NCBI RefSeq assembly: GCF_023370775.1
Contig: NZ_JAMCCQ010000002.1
Span: forward strand, 434,001-498,000
Reading direction: 5' to 3'
Length of the DNA: 64,000 nucleotides
DNA from: Marivita sp. GX14005
GTDB lineage: Bacteria > Pseudomonadota > Alphaproteobacteria > Rhodobacterales > Rhodobacteraceae
This document shows positions 8,198 to 19,676 of this stretch, piece after piece. A program made the position numbers and the translations under genes. Positions within the stretch are counted from its first letter, which is position 1, and every line of letters starts with the position of its first letter. The notes under the pieces are model-generated. The model did no database searches, was not told the DNA's origin, and was given only the letters and a program-made list of their open reading frames with translations.

Positions 8198-9376
8198 ATG
8201 GAAAACAGGAAACCGCGTACGCGCATGGTTCATGGCGGCACCAGGCGCAGTCGCTGGAACGAGGTGAGCGAAGCGATCTTCCTCACCCAGGGGTTCGTTT
8301 ACGATAGCGCTGAGCAGGCCGAGCAGCGTTTCGTGTCATCGGGGCCGGATGAATATATCTATGCCCGCTACGGCAATCCGACGGTTGCGATGTTCGAGGA
8401 ACGCATGGCGCTGCTGGAAGGCGCGGAAGACGCTTTCGCCGCTGCCAGCGGCATGGCGGCGGTCAACGGGGCGCTGACATCCATGCTGAAGGCCGGCGAT
8501 CATCTGGTCTCGGCGCGGGCGTTGTTCGGATCATGCCTGTATATTGTGGAGGAAATCCTGCCCCGGTTCGGGGTCGAGGTCACGCTGGTCGATGGCAGCG
8601 ATCTGGATGCGTGGCGCGCGGCAGTGCGGCCCGATACGAAGGCGGTCTTCTTTGAATCGATGTCGAACCCGACGCTCGATCTGGTCGATATCGAGGCCGT
8701 CGCGAAGATCGCGCATGCGCAGGATGCGGTGGTCATTGTGGATAACGTCTTTTCGACCCCTGTATTTTCCCGCGCGGTCGAGCAGGGTGCGGATGTCGTG
8801 GTCTATTCCTCGACCAAGCATATAGACGGGCAGGGGCGCACGCTTGGCGGGGTGATCCTTGGGCAGCGCGAGCATATTCGCGGCGTTGTCGAGCCTTATA
8901 TGAAGCATACCGGTGGATCGATGTCGCCTTTCACCGCCTGGGTGCAGCTGAAGGGGCTCGAGACGATCGATCTGCGGGTGCGAGCGCAGGCCGGCTCGGC
9001 GCAGGCGATTGCCGAGGCGATCAATGGGCATGATGCGCTTGAAAAGGTGATCTATCCCGGTCTGCCGGGCCATCCGCAGTCCGATCTGGCGCGGCGTCAG
9101 CTGGGCTCCGGCGGCACGATGCTGGCGCTGGAACTTGTCGGTGGCAAGGAGGCGGCGTTCCGCTTTCTCAACGCGCTGGAAATCGTGCTCATTTCCAACA
9201 ATCTCGGTGACGCCAAGAGCATCGTCACGCATCCCGCCACGACGACGCATCAGCGTCTGACGGCGGAGCGGCGGGCGGATCTCGGGATCGGTGACGGTTT
9301 GGTGCGCCTCTCAGTCGGGATCGAGGATACCGAGGACCTGATCGATGATATTCTGTCCGCGCTGGACGCGGTTTGA
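8198..9376 (+). CDS. metZ: O-succinylhomoserine sulfhydrylase
   Basis: PLP-dependent direct sulfhydrylation of O-succinylhomoserine to homocysteine, in the methionine pathway. The 392 residues show the Cys/Met-metabolism PLP fold: GNPTVAMFEERMALLEGAE near the N-terminus, AASGMAA, the cofactor Asp in VDNVFSTP, and the PLP lysine in SSTKHIDGQGR. The HPATTTHQ segment near the C-terminus is typical of the sulfhydrylase/cystathionine-synthase group. The start at 8198 follows GAGGGGATACAGG; longer in-frame starts would run through the riboswitch and are rejected. Expression is expected to fall when SAM is plentiful. A different acyl donor (O-acetylhomoserine) cannot be excluded from sequence alone. 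Confidence 0.93.
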   Translation: MENRKPRTRMVHGGTRRSRWNEVSEAIFLTQGFVYDSAEQAEQRFVSSGPDEYIYARYGNPTVAMFEERMALLEGAEDAFAAASGMAAVNGALTSMLKAGDHLVSARALFGSCLYIVEEILPRFGVEVTLVDGSDLDAWRAAVRPDTKAVFFESMSNPTLDLVDIEAVAKIAHAQDAVVIVDNVFSTPVFSRAVEQGADVVVYSSTKHIDGQGRTLGGVILGQREHIRGVVEPYMKHTGGSMSPFTAWVQLKGLETIDLRVRAQAGSAQAIAEAINGHDALEKVIYPGLPGHPQSDLARRQLGSGGTMLALELVGGKEAAFRFLNALEIVLISNNLGDAKSIVTHPATTTHQRLTAERRADLGIGDGLVRLSVGIEDTEDLIDDILSALDAV

Positions 9377-9481
9377 TCAGGCGTAGGTGATCCGAACGGG
9401 CGCGGCCTGCGTAATATGTTGGAAATCATACCTGCCGTGCTTATGTTCGGTGGGTGCCGCCCGGGCAAGGGGAGCCTGCAT

Positions 9482-10570
9482 ATGAACGCTCACGCAAGCG
9501 ATATCAGTAGAGAGCCCACGCGCGAGGACGCGGAGGCGGCCGTTGCGGTGCTTCGGCAATGGGCGGCCCGTAACGGTGGGCAGGCGGGTTTTCCGGATGC
9601 GCTCTCCGAAGCGTCCTCGGCAGGCATGGCCTATCCCGATTTCCTGCGCGATTATCCCGATGCGTTCCGCGTCGATGCCGCCTATCGGGCCGGTCTGCCC
9701 GATCTGCAGAACGGGCCGGCGGCGCTCATCCGTGGGGCGAACCGGAATATCCAGCATGTCGGAATTTCGAATTTCCGTCTGCCGATCAGCTATCACACGC
9801 GCGATAATGGCGATGTGGTGCTCGAAACCAGCGTGACCGGGACCGTCAGCCTCGATGCCGACAAGAAAGGCATCAATATGAGCCGCATCATGCGGTCCTT
9901 CTATACCCATGCGGAAAAGACGTTCAGTTTCGGGGTGATCGAAGCGGCGCTCGACGATTACAAAAGCGATCTCGACGCTTTCGATGCGCGCATCAACATG
10001 CGCCTGTCCTTCCCCATGCGGATGGATAGCCTGCGCTCCGGGCTGTCGGGGTATCAGTATTACGACATCGCGCTGGAGCTCGTCGACAGCGGGGGCGTGC
10101 GGCGCAGTATCCTGCATCTCGATTTTGTCTACAGCTCGACCTGCCCCTGTTCGCTGGAGCTGTCCGAACACGCCCGCCGCACGCGCGGGCAACTGGCCAC
10201 GCCCCATTCACAGCGCTCCGTTGCGCGGATTTCGGTCGAGGTTCTGGACGGCAAATGCCTCTGGTTCGAGGATTTGATCGATATGTGCCGCGCCGCCGTG
10301 CCGACTGAAACGCAGGTGATGGTCAAGCGCGAGGATGAACAGGCCTTTGCCGAGTTGAACGCCGCCAATCCGATTTTCGTTGAGGACGCGGCGCGGCTTT
10401 TTGCGCAGCAGTTGCAGGCCGATCCGCGTATCGGCGATTACCGTGTTCTGGCGAGCCATCAGGAGAGCCTGCACAGTCACGATGCGGTTTCGGTGCTTAC
10501 CGAAGGCGAACTCTTTGCCGCCGAAAGCCTTGATCCGAAACTTTTTTCGACGTTGTTCCACGTCGGTTAA
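9482..10570 (+). CDS. folE2: GTP cyclohydrolase FolE2 (type IB)
   Basis: Converts GTP to 7,8-dihydroneopterin triphosphate, the first step to tetrahydrofolate and queuosine-type products. This is the GCYH-IB family, which can work with metals other than zinc. The 362-residue protein carries the family signature SSTCPCSLELSEH with the metal-binding cysteine, the Glu-rich catalytic region SYHTRDNGDVVLETSVTG, and QESLHSHDAVS near the C-terminus. The ATG at 9482 follows GGGGAGCCTGC; an in-frame ATG 66 bp upstream is less likely. FolE2 is often Zur-regulated, but I could not recognise a Zur box in the 105 bp upstream. Confidence 0.95.
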   Translation: MNAHASDISREPTREDAEAAVAVLRQWAARNGGQAGFPDALSEASSAGMAYPDFLRDYPDAFRVDAAYRAGLPDLQNGPAALIRGANRNIQHVGISNFRLPISYHTRDNGDVVLETSVTGTVSLDADKKGINMSRIMRSFYTHAEKTFSFGVIEAALDDYKSDLDAFDARINMRLSFPMRMDSLRSGLSGYQYYDIALELVDSGGVRRSILHLDFVYSSTCPCSLELSEHARRTRGQLATPHSQRSVARISVEVLDGKCLWFEDLIDMCRAAVPTETQVMVKREDEQAFAELNAANPIFVEDAARLFAQQLQADPRIGDYRVLASHQESLHSHDAVSVLTEGELFAAESLDPKLFSTLFHVG

Positions 10571-10646
10571 GAGCGGCGACCTTGCTCCGGCCCGGCGCAG
10601 GCTCTAGGAAAGCGCGGTCCTGAAACAAGTCGGATCGCGCCGCGCC

Positions 10647-11816
10647 GTGTCATTTTCGCCTCCACCGCCGCAGACGATCTCGACGGGCTTCGTCGCCGCA
10701 ATCGTCGGCTTTTTCAGCTCGTTTCCGATCGTGCTGCAAGGGCTCGGCTCTGTCGGCGCGTCGCCGGCGCAAGCGGCTTCGGGGCTGATGGCCGCGGCGA
10801 TCGCGATGGGGTTGGCGGGGATCGCGCTGTCGCTCTGGTATCGCCAGCCGATCAGCGTGGCGTGGTCGACACCGGGCGTTGCGCTGCTGGCGGTCACGCC
10901 GGCGGCGGCGGGCGGGTTCTCGGAAGCGGTGTTCGGCTTCCTCGTCGCCGGGCTTTTGACCGTGCTGGCCGGGCTGGTGCGACCGCTCGGGCGGCTCATC
11001 ACCATGATCCCGGCGCATCTTGCCCAGGCGATGCTGGCCGGGGTGCTCGTGCCGCTTTGCCTCGTGCCGTTCCAGGCCGTCGCGGAAACACCATCCACCG
11101 CCATCCCGATTGTTGCGGTCTGGCTTGTCGCGGGTCTGGTGAACCGCCACTATGCAGTGCCTGCTGCGGTTCTGGCGGCGCTGGCGGTGACATTTCATGC
11201 GACAGGAGGCGATATCGCCCTTCCGGGGCATCTGCTCACCCGGCCCGAACTGGTGATGCCGCAGGTCGGCCTCGCCGGGGTTCTGGGCATCGGAGTGCCG
11301 CTTTTCATCGTCACGATGGCGACGCAGAATATCCCCGGCACTGCCGTGCTGCGCAGTTACGGCTTCACCCCTCCGGCGGGGCCGCTTCTGACAACGGTTG
11401 GCGGCGCCAGCGTTCTGAGTGCGGGGTTCGGCGCGGCGGCCACCTGCCTCGCGGCGATCACGGCAGCCATCTGCGCCAACGAGGACTCGCATCCCGATCC
11501 GGCGCTGCGCTACTGGTCGGCGGTCGTGACCGGGGTCATTTACTGTATCTTTGGGCTCGTTGCCGCCACGACCACTGCCATCGCGGCAGCCGCGCCGCCT
11601 TTGGTGCTGGGCACATTGGCCGGTGTCGCGCTCATCAACGTCTTCGCCGGATCGACCGCCGCGGCCCTGTCGCATGCCGCGCACCGGGAGGCGGCAGCGG
11701 TCACGTTGCTGACCACCGCGTCGGGCATGGCGATCTTTGGCCTCAGCGCGGCGGTCTGGGGATTGATCTTTGGCGGGGCGGTGCATGTTGCCAAGACGCG
11801 ACTGGCGCGGCCGTGA
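10647..11816 (+). CDS. benE: BenE-family (benzoate/H+ symporter-like) membrane transporter
   Basis: Polytopic inner-membrane protein of 389 residues with about 10-12 hydrophobic segments, resembling the BenE benzoate:proton symporters within the nucleobase-cation-symporter superfamily. The family-like stretch QPISVAWSTPGVALLAVTPAAAGG follows the second membrane helix, and a polar MATQNIPGTAVLRSYGF segment marks the mid-protein substrate region. The start is a GTG at 10647, 76 bp after folE2. No aromatic-degradation genes are nearby, so benzoate as the real substrate is unproven. trkH follows within 50 bp and may be co-transcribed. Confidence 0.8.
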   Translation: MSFSPPPPQTISTGFVAAIVGFFSSFPIVLQGLGSVGASPAQAASGLMAAAIAMGLAGIALSLWYRQPISVAWSTPGVALLAVTPAAAGGFSEAVFGFLVAGLLTVLAGLVRPLGRLITMIPAHLAQAMLAGVLVPLCLVPFQAVAETPSTAIPIVAVWLVAGLVNRHYAVPAAVLAALAVTFHATGGDIALPGHLLTRPELVMPQVGLAGVLGIGVPLFIVTMATQNIPGTAVLRSYGFTPPAGPLLTTVGGASVLSAGFGAAATCLAAITAAICANEDSHPDPALRYWSAVVTGVIYCIFGLVAATTTAIAAAAPPLVLGTLAGVALINVFAGSTAAALSHAAHREAAAVTLLTTASGMAIFGLSAAVWGLIFGGAVHVAKTRLARP

Positions 11817-11864
11817 GGGGGCCGCTGCTTGACACGGCGCGGCCGGGACGCCAACGCTAGCCGG

Positions 11865-13313
11865 ATGTTCGACCTGCGCCCCGTTGCCTATGTGATCGGC
11901 CTTCTCGTGACCGTGCTCGGGGCCACGATGCTGCTTCCGATGCTTGTCGATCTGGCCGAGGGACGCGGCGAATGGCATGTGTTCGCCGAAAGCGCCATGC
12001 TGACGGTATTCTCCGGCGGATTGATCGCGCTGGCCTGCCATAACGGGGTGCGCGAAGGGCTGTCGATCCAGCAGACATTCCTTCTGACAACAGGGGTCTG
12101 GGTTGCGCTGCCGATTTTCGGGGCGATCCCCTTCGTGTTGGGTGAAACCGATGCGCGCTTTGTCGATGCGTTTTTCGAGGCGATGTCGGGGCTGACCACG
12201 ACCGGCTCGACCGTGTTCAGCGGGCTCGACGGCCTGCCCAAGGGTATCCTTCTGTGGCGCGGGATACTGCAATGGCTCGGGGGCATCGGGATCATCGTCG
12301 TGGCCATGGTCTTCCTGCCGGAACTGCGCGTTGGCGGGATGCAGATCTTCCGCTCGGAAAGCTTCGACACGATGGGGAAGATCCTGCCCCGCGCAACGCA
12401 GATCAGCTCCAGCATCTCCTCGATCTACATCGTTCTGACCTTCGCCTGCATCATGAGCTACATGATGACCGGCATGTCTGTCTTCGATGCGACGGTTCAC
12501 GCGATGACGACCGTATCGACCGGAGGCTTTGCAAATTACGACGCCTCTTTCGCCGCGTTCAGCGGAGCTGCGGAATGGGTGGCAGTGGTTTTCATGATAC
12601 TCGCGGCGCTGCCCTTCGTGCGCTATGTGCAGCTCGTCAACGGCAACGATCTGACCATTCTTCGCGACAGTCAGGTGCGGGCTTTCTTGGCGACGCTGGG
12701 TGTGATTATCGGAATAACCGCCGTCGTGCTTCTGATCGATCAAGTGTATTTTGCCGAACGGGCCGTGCGCGTAGCGGCGTTCAACATCACCTCGATCATG
12801 ACGGGAACCGGCTATGCCAGCGCGGATTACATGCTCTGGGGAGGATTCTTGGTATCGATCTTCTTCTTCACCGGGCTGATCGGCGGCTGCGCCGGATCGA
12901 CCTCCTGTTCGATCAAGATCTTCCGGTATCAACTTCTCTTCGCCTCGATCCGGGCGCAGCTCAAGAAGGTCCGCTCGCCGCACGGCGTGTTCACGCCGCG
13001 CTATGACGGGCGACCGGTCTCCGACGATGTGCTCAACTCGGTCATCTCGTTCTTCGTCTTTTTCGTCATCACACTCGGCGTCCTTTCCGTCGGGCTGAGC
13101 ATGACGGGGCTCGATCTGACAACATCGGTTTCGGGCGCGGCCACGGCGATCGGCAATATCGGCCCCGGGCTGGGAGACCGGATCGGACCTTCGGGCAATT
13201 TCGCGGGGCTCAACGACACGGCGAAATGGATGCTGATTTTCGGGATGCTGATCGGTCGGCTTGAATTGCTGGCGGTCTATGCGATCTTTACCGTCAATTT
13301 CTGGCGGGCATGA
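11865..13313 (+). CDS. trkH: Trk potassium uptake system membrane subunit TrkH
   Basis: K+-translocating subunit of the Trk system, acting with NAD(H)-binding TrkA (not in this window). 482 residues from the ATG at 11865; a TTG 36 bp upstream is an unlikely start. The selectivity-filter loops of the four MPM repeats can be read: SGLTTTGSTVFS near residue 105, TTVSTGGFANYD near 215, IMTGTGYASADY near 310, and ATAIGNIGPGLG near 425. A cytoplasmic stretch with FRYQLLFASIRAQLKKVRSP precedes the last repeat. The stop is followed by a copy of the dispersed 3' element, then convergent valS. Confidence 0.95.
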   Translation: MFDLRPVAYVIGLLVTVLGATMLLPMLVDLAEGRGEWHVFAESAMLTVFSGGLIALACHNGVREGLSIQQTFLLTTGVWVALPIFGAIPFVLGETDARFVDAFFEAMSGLTTTGSTVFSGLDGLPKGILLWRGILQWLGGIGIIVVAMVFLPELRVGGMQIFRSESFDTMGKILPRATQISSSISSIYIVLTFACIMSYMMTGMSVFDATVHAMTTVSTGGFANYDASFAAFSGAAEWVAVVFMILAALPFVRYVQLVNGNDLTILRDSQVRAFLATLGVIIGITAVVLLIDQVYFAERAVRVAAFNITSIMTGTGYASADYMLWGGFLVSIFFFTGLIGGCAGSTSCSIKIFRYQLLFASIRAQLKKVRSPHGVFTPRYDGRPVSDDVLNSVISFFVFFVITLGVLSVGLSMTGLDLTTSVSGAATAIGNIGPGLGDRIGPSGNFAGLNDTAKWMLIFGMLIGRLELLAVYAIFTVNFWRA

Positions 13314-13357
13314 TCGCGCAGGTCGTTTGACGACTCGATCGGCGGCAGCGGCCTGCG

Positions 13358-13408
13358 GCGAGGGGCCAGCCCCTCGCGCTCCCCGGGATATTTTCGGCAA
13401 GAAGAAAG
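13358..13408 (+). repeat. Dispersed 3'-end element, copy B
   Basis: Hairpin GCGAGGGGC-CA-GCCCCTCGC (13358-13377), then CCCCGGGATATTTTCGGC and AAGAAGAAAG. It sits 45 bp after the trkH stop on the trkH strand, in the convergent gap before the valS stop. Sequence and layout match the copies after uvrD, mraY and other genes. Confidence 0.7.
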
Positions 13409-13442
13409 CAGGGCCGGCGGCGCGAGCCGGCCCGCCTTATCG

Positions 13443-16607
<3,165 letters not shown>

Positions 16608-16722
16608 CGCTTGCGTCCCGCTCATTGTGCCGCCATTCGGCGACAGGTGATCCTGTGCCAACTCGTCTAGCGAATGGGCAGGCAAAGGAAAAGCCGAAGG
16701 GGGCGGGAAAGCGACGATGCCG

Positions 16723-16765
16723 GCAAAGAAAAACGGTGATGCCAAGGGAGGAGAGGCATCACCGT
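16723..16765 (-). ncRNA. CcsR-type stem-loop 4 (distal; also looks like a terminator)
   Basis: Perfect 11-bp stem (16733-16743 with 16755-16765). The loop on the minus strand reads TCTCCTCCCTT, the anti-Shine-Dalgarno-like CUCCUCCC motif. On the minus strand the stem is followed by TTTTTCTTTG, so the last member can act as the intrinsic terminator of the DUF1127-CcsR transcript before valS. Confidence 0.75.
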
Positions 16766-16773
16766 TTCCAGGT

Positions 16774-16806
16774 CACGGTGCCCAGGGAGGAGGAGAAGGC
16801 ACCGAT
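16774..16806 (-). ncRNA. CcsR-type stem-loop 3
   Basis: Stem CGGTGCC/GGCACCG (16776-16782 with 16798-16804) closing a 15-nt loop that reads TTCTCCTCCTCCCTG on the minus strand, containing the exact CCTCCTCCC motif of the Rhodobacter CcsR ('cuckoo') RNAs. Confidence 0.82.
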
Positions 16807-16836
16807 TTCGATCAGGCCGTATGGCCCGGAATATGT

Positions 16837-16875
16837 TGGCGGCGGCACGAGGGAGGAGGAGACATGCCGCCGCCA
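16837..16875 (-). ncRNA. CcsR-type stem-loop 2
   Basis: Perfect 11-bp GC-rich stem (16837-16847 with 16865-16875) and a 17-nt loop that contains CCTCCTCCC on the minus strand. Same spacing and loop motif as its neighbours, with an unrelated stem sequence, so the loop is what is conserved. Confidence 0.82.
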
Positions 16876-16879
16876 GATA

Positions 16880-16913
16880 CGGAGCGCCCCAGGGAGGAGG
16901 AGAAGGGCGTCCG
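16880..16913 (-). ncRNA. CcsR-type stem-loop 1 (nearest the DUF1127 gene)
   Basis: Stem of about 9 bp with one bulge (16880-16889 with 16905-16913); the loop carries CCTCCTCCC on the minus strand. It begins about 50 nt after the DUF1127 stop. In Rhodobacter sphaeroides four CcsR RNAs are cut from the 3' UTR of the DUF1127 gene, and the number and order match here. Confidence 0.82.
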
Positions 16914-16962
16914 ATGGGGTGGGCGGCGGGCAATGATGCGGCCCGCCAGGCCCGATATTGGA

Positions 16963-17181
16963 TCAGCTTTCGTAAGCTGCCTGATACGCAACGCGCGTCA
17001 GCATCGATCGGTTCAATCCAAGATCGGCCAATTCGCGCGTGTTGAGAGCATTGAGCTCGCGCAGCGTGACGCGATAGGTTCTGCGGCGTGCCGCTTTCTC
17101 GCGAAGCGTGGTGACCAGCGCGGCAAAACGCTCGGAAAGACCGTGCGGCGCGGCATGTGTCGAAGTGCTGTTGTAAGCCAT
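16963..17181 (-). CDS. ccaF1: Small DUF1127 protein, CcaF1-like
   Basis: 72-residue basic protein. The C-terminal half has the DUF1127 pattern TYRVTLRELNALNTRELADLGLNRS, preceded by an Arg/Lys-rich stretch REKAARRRTYR. In R. sphaeroides the homologous small protein (CcaF1) binds RNA and helps mature the downstream CcsR sRNAs. Here too four hairpins with CCUCCUCCC loops follow on the same strand. The ATG at 17181 is chosen because residues before it are unlike the family. Expected to be stress-induced: an RpoH-like promoter is visible about 50 bp upstream. Divergent from mrp. Confidence 0.88.
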   Translation of the reverse strand: MAYNSTSTHAAPHGLSERFAALVTTLREKAARRRTYRVTLRELNALNTRELADLGLNRSMLTRVAYQAAYES

Positions 17182-17228
17182 TTTATCGCTCAAGTTCGGT
17201 TGTGTGTGTTTTCGTTCGCTTGAGGGGA

Positions 17229-17256
17229 AAATAGGCAAATGCTGCGTGTGCACAAT
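17229..17256 (-). promoter_or_regulatory. RpoH-type promoter candidate for the DUF1127-CcsR unit
   Basis: On the minus strand: ATTG, 17 nt, CCTATTT. This fits the alphaproteobacterial sigma-32 consensus CTTG-N17/18-CYTATNT with one mismatch. The expected start point is about 40 bp before the DUF1127 ATG. RpoHI/RpoHII control is known for the R. sphaeroides counterpart. Confidence 0.5.
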
Positions 17257-17372
17257 GATCATTCCGGCAATTCTGCTATGCAGCATCTGCATAGGCTCGA
17301 AACGCGACGTCGGTCTTGCCTTTTCGCGCGCGGGGCGCACCTCGGATTATGGAACTTCAAGGAGGCTCATAC

Positions 17373-18440
17373 ATGGCTGTGACAGAACAGGACGTCCGAA
17401 ACGCGCTCGCGACAATTGCGATTCCGGGCGGACAGGATTTGATATCGGCCGATATGATCCGCGCGGTTCAGATCGACGGCGCGACCGTGCGTTTCGTGAT
17501 CGAAGCGCCTTCGCCCGAGATCGCCCGTCAGATGGAAGCGGTGCGCAAGGCGGCAGAGGCGGCGGTCGCCGATCTGCCCGGCGTCGTCTCGGTCTCCGCC
17601 GCGCTGACGGCGCATGGGCCTGCCGCCGCGCCTCCGGCCTCGGGCGTGAAGATCGGCGGGCATCCGAAGAAGCAGGCCGGGCCGATCAAGCCATCGGGCG
17701 TTGCACGCATCCTCGCCGTGGGCTCTGGAAAGGGGGGTGTCGGCAAATCCACTGTGTCCTCGAACCTCGCCGTCGCGTTGGCGCGGTCGGGCCGGCGTGT
17801 CGGGCTGCTCGACGCCGATATCTACGGGCCGAGCCAGCCGCGCATGATGGGCGTGACCGACCGGCCGACCAGCGAGGGCGACACGATCATCCCGCTTCAG
17901 GCGCATGGCGTGACGGTCATGTCCATCGGTCTTATGCTGCCCGAGGACAAGGCGGTGATCTGGCGCGGACCCATGCTGATGGGGGCGCTCCAACAGATGC
18001 TGTCACAGGTGCGGTGGGGCACGCTCGACGTGCTGATCGTCGATCTACCGCCGGGCACCGGCGATGTTGCTATGACACTGTGCCAGAAGGCGCAGGTGAC
18101 GGGCGCCATCGTGGTCTCGACGCCGCAGGACGTCGCGCTGCTCGATGCGCGCAAGGCGCTGGATATGTTCGATACGTTGAAAACGCCGGTGCTCGGGCTG
18201 GTGGAGAACATGGCCGTCTTCACCTGTCCGCATTGCGGCGGGCAAAGCCATATCTTCGGCAGCGGCGGCGTCGCAGAAGAGGCCGCGCAGCGCGGCGTGC
18301 CGCTTCTGGCGCAGCTGCCGCTCGATCTCGATACGCGGCTGGCCGGCGATGGTGGCGTTCCGGTTGCGGCCGGCGATGGACCTCTTGCAGAGGCCTATGG
18401 CGCGCTCGCGGCGCGGCTGATCGAAGGCGGTATGGCGTAG
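17373..18440 (+). CDS. mrp: Mrp/ApbC (NBP35-type) iron-sulfur carrier P-loop ATPase
   Basis: Cytosolic Fe-S cluster carrier/assembly ATPase, 355 residues. An N-terminal MIP18/DUF59 domain (about 1-90) is followed by a deviant Walker A motif GSGKGGVGKST (about 115-125), the switch VDLPPGTGDVAMT, and the cluster-binding CPHC motif (FTCPHCGGQSHIFG) near residue 285. The ATG at 17373 is fixed by a strong AGGAGG seven bases upstream; the DUF59 domain starts directly after. Convergent with the tonB operon, separated by two terminator-like hairpins. Confidence 0.95.
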   Translation: MAVTEQDVRNALATIAIPGGQDLISADMIRAVQIDGATVRFVIEAPSPEIARQMEAVRKAAEAAVADLPGVVSVSAALTAHGPAAAPPASGVKIGGHPKKQAGPIKPSGVARILAVGSGKGGVGKSTVSSNLAVALARSGRRVGLLDADIYGPSQPRMMGVTDRPTSEGDTIIPLQAHGVTVMSIGLMLPEDKAVIWRGPMLMGALQQMLSQVRWGTLDVLIVDLPPGTGDVAMTLCQKAQVTGAIVVSTPQDVALLDARKALDMFDTLKTPVLGLVENMAVFTCPHCGGQSHIFGSGGVAEEAAQRGVPLLAQLPLDLDTRLAGDGGVPVAAGDGPLAEAYGALAARLIEGGMA

Positions 18441-18445
18441 GCGGC

Positions 18446-18486
18446 GCGATGCGTCCACGCATCGCCGCTTTCCGTCAACGGAAAGC
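18446..18486. terminator. Tandem bidirectional hairpins between mrp and tonB
   Basis: GCGATGCGT-CC-ACGCATCGC (18446-18465) and GCTTTCCGT-CA-ACGGAAAGC (18467-18486), both with perfect 9-bp arms, lie between two convergent stops. Arms resemble the tandem palindromes around uvrD (TTTCCGTC.ACGGAAA core). Likely a shared terminator or transcript-stabilising element. Confidence 0.65.
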
Positions 18487-18495
18487 TGCCAGCGT

Positions 18496-19296
18496 TTAGC
18501 GGCGCACCGTCAGACGCTGGCTGAAGCGATAGGCCGGTTCGGTCAAGCCCTTCGGCGCAGGCGGGAACCGCGCAAGGCGCACCGCCGCAAGTGCTGCTCT
18601 GTCGAGCCGTGCGCTTCCCGACGATGCCGTGATCGACACAGCGCTCACCTGTCCTGCCGGGGTGAGGGTCAGGACCAGATCAACCGTTCCCCGCCCGGCA
18701 CCGCGCGGCACGCGATGCGCGCGGCGCAGCGCGGATGTGACCTGCGCGCCCCACTTCTGGACAAGGCGCGCGCGGTCCGCCGCCGATGGCCCGCTTGCCG
18801 CCCTTGTGGCCGCGCTTTGCCGCGCAGTGCTGCCTTGGCCGGCGCCGCGCGCTTTGCGCTCGGTTTGCGGCGTGCTTTGGGCTTTGGGTTTTGCAGGCTC
18901 GGCCTGCCGTTTCGGTCGAAGCTGCGGCGTGAGCGAGGCGCGCGGCGCGCTCGGGCTCGCGTGGTCGAGCTGCGGAAGATCGGCGCTTTGCTGAAACGGC
19001 ATCGGCAGCGGCGAGGCTTCAGCGCGCAAAGGTCGGGTGATCGGGGCGGCGGGCGCGACCAGTGCGGACGGATCGCGCGGGGCCGGGACCGATTCCGGCG
19101 CCGCGCCGATTTCGGGGGGCGTTTCCCAGTCTGCCACCATCGCGGCAAGCTGCGGCGTGGCTGCCGACAGCGTCACGCTATCGCCGCCGCCCGCACCCTC
19201 GCTGCCGCCCCCGGACGATGCCGGGCCGAGCGCGAGCGCGGCGACATGCAGTGCGCCCGACAGCGACAGAAACCCTGCGATCTCGACGATGCGCAT
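18496..19296 (-). CDS. tonB: TonB-family energy transducer
   Basis: 266-residue TonB-like protein. It has one N-terminal membrane anchor (IAGFLSLSGALHVAALAL, about 7-24), a long Pro/Ala/Ser-rich periplasmic spacer, and a C-terminal TonB domain of about 85 residues with VDLVLTLTPAGQVSAVSITASSGSARLDRAALAAV. It would carry energy from the ExbB-ExbD motor to an outer-membrane receptor. It is the last gene of a seven-gene operon behind a cobalamin riboswitch, so B12 or cobinamide uptake is the probable job. It overlaps the upstream exbD by one base. Confidence 0.85.
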   Translation of the reverse strand: MRIVEIAGFLSLSGALHVAALALGPASSGGGSEGAGGGDSVTLSAATPQLAAMVADWETPPEIGAAPESVPAPRDPSALVAPAAPITRPLRAEASPLPMPFQQSADLPQLDHASPSAPRASLTPQLRPKRQAEPAKPKAQSTPQTERKARGAGQGSTARQSAATRAASGPSAADRARLVQKWGAQVTSALRRAHRVPRGAGRGTVDLVLTLTPAGQVSAVSITASSGSARLDRAALAAVRLARFPPAPKGLTEPAYRFSQRLTVRR

Positions 19297-19676
19297 TACC
19301 GGCCCTCCGTCACCAGTTCGATCCGCGTAGCCCCGAGCGCGGCCAGATCCCCGAGCACCCGCGCCAACACCGCCGCGTCCAACCCCGCATCGGCCACAAG
19401 CCGCAAAGGCGCCTCTGCCCGCGCCGAACGCTCCAGCGCGGACGGGCCGCGCAACTCCCCGAACGCGATCTCGCCCGCGGCCGAGACATAGAGCGTTGCG
19501 CGCATCTCGTCCCCATCGCCTTGCGAGGACGGGAGCGCAATGTCGAAGGGCGCGGGCGGAGCGATTTGCGCCGTCATCAGGAAAAAGATCAGCAACAGGA
19601 ACACGACGTTGATCATCGGCACGACCGGCTCGCGCGAGGCGCGGCGCGGGTTGGTGGTGGGCAGCCGCAAGGTCAT
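19296..19676 (-). CDS. exbD: ExbD-family protein with Asp-to-Asn change in the membrane helix
   Basis: 126-residue ExbD/TolR family protein: short basic N-terminus, one membrane helix (about 20-38), and a periplasmic domain. The family's critical acidic residue in the helix (PxxD; Asp25 of E. coli ExbD) is replaced: the motif reads PMINVVFLLLIFF with Asn23, encoded by AAC at 19610-19608. The upstream paralogue keeps Asp. In E. coli the equivalent change inactivates ExbD, so this subunit probably cannot carry protons itself and may pair with its neighbour. Overlaps that neighbour by 4 bp and tonB by 1 bp. Confidence 0.85.
   Translation of the reverse strand: MTLRLPTTNPRRASREPVVPMINVVFLLLIFFLMTAQIAPPAPFDIALPSSQGDGDEMRATLYVSAAGEIAFGELRGPSALERSARAEAPLRLVADAGLDAAVLARVLGDLAALGATRIELVTEGR

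Noticed and set aside
9377-9481. Zur box upstream of folE2
   Set aside because: The imperfect GTAATATG...CATAC pair lacks convincing dyad symmetry.
10650-13400. 916-codon open frame antisense to benE and trkH
   Set aside because: Spans two confident membrane-protein genes on the other strand; the translation is low-complexity charged sequence without a start signal.
16733-16913. Regularly spaced repeats considered as a CRISPR array
   Set aside because: Only the loop motif is shared, stems differ and are self-complementary, and there are no cas genes. The layout fits CcsR-type RNAs.
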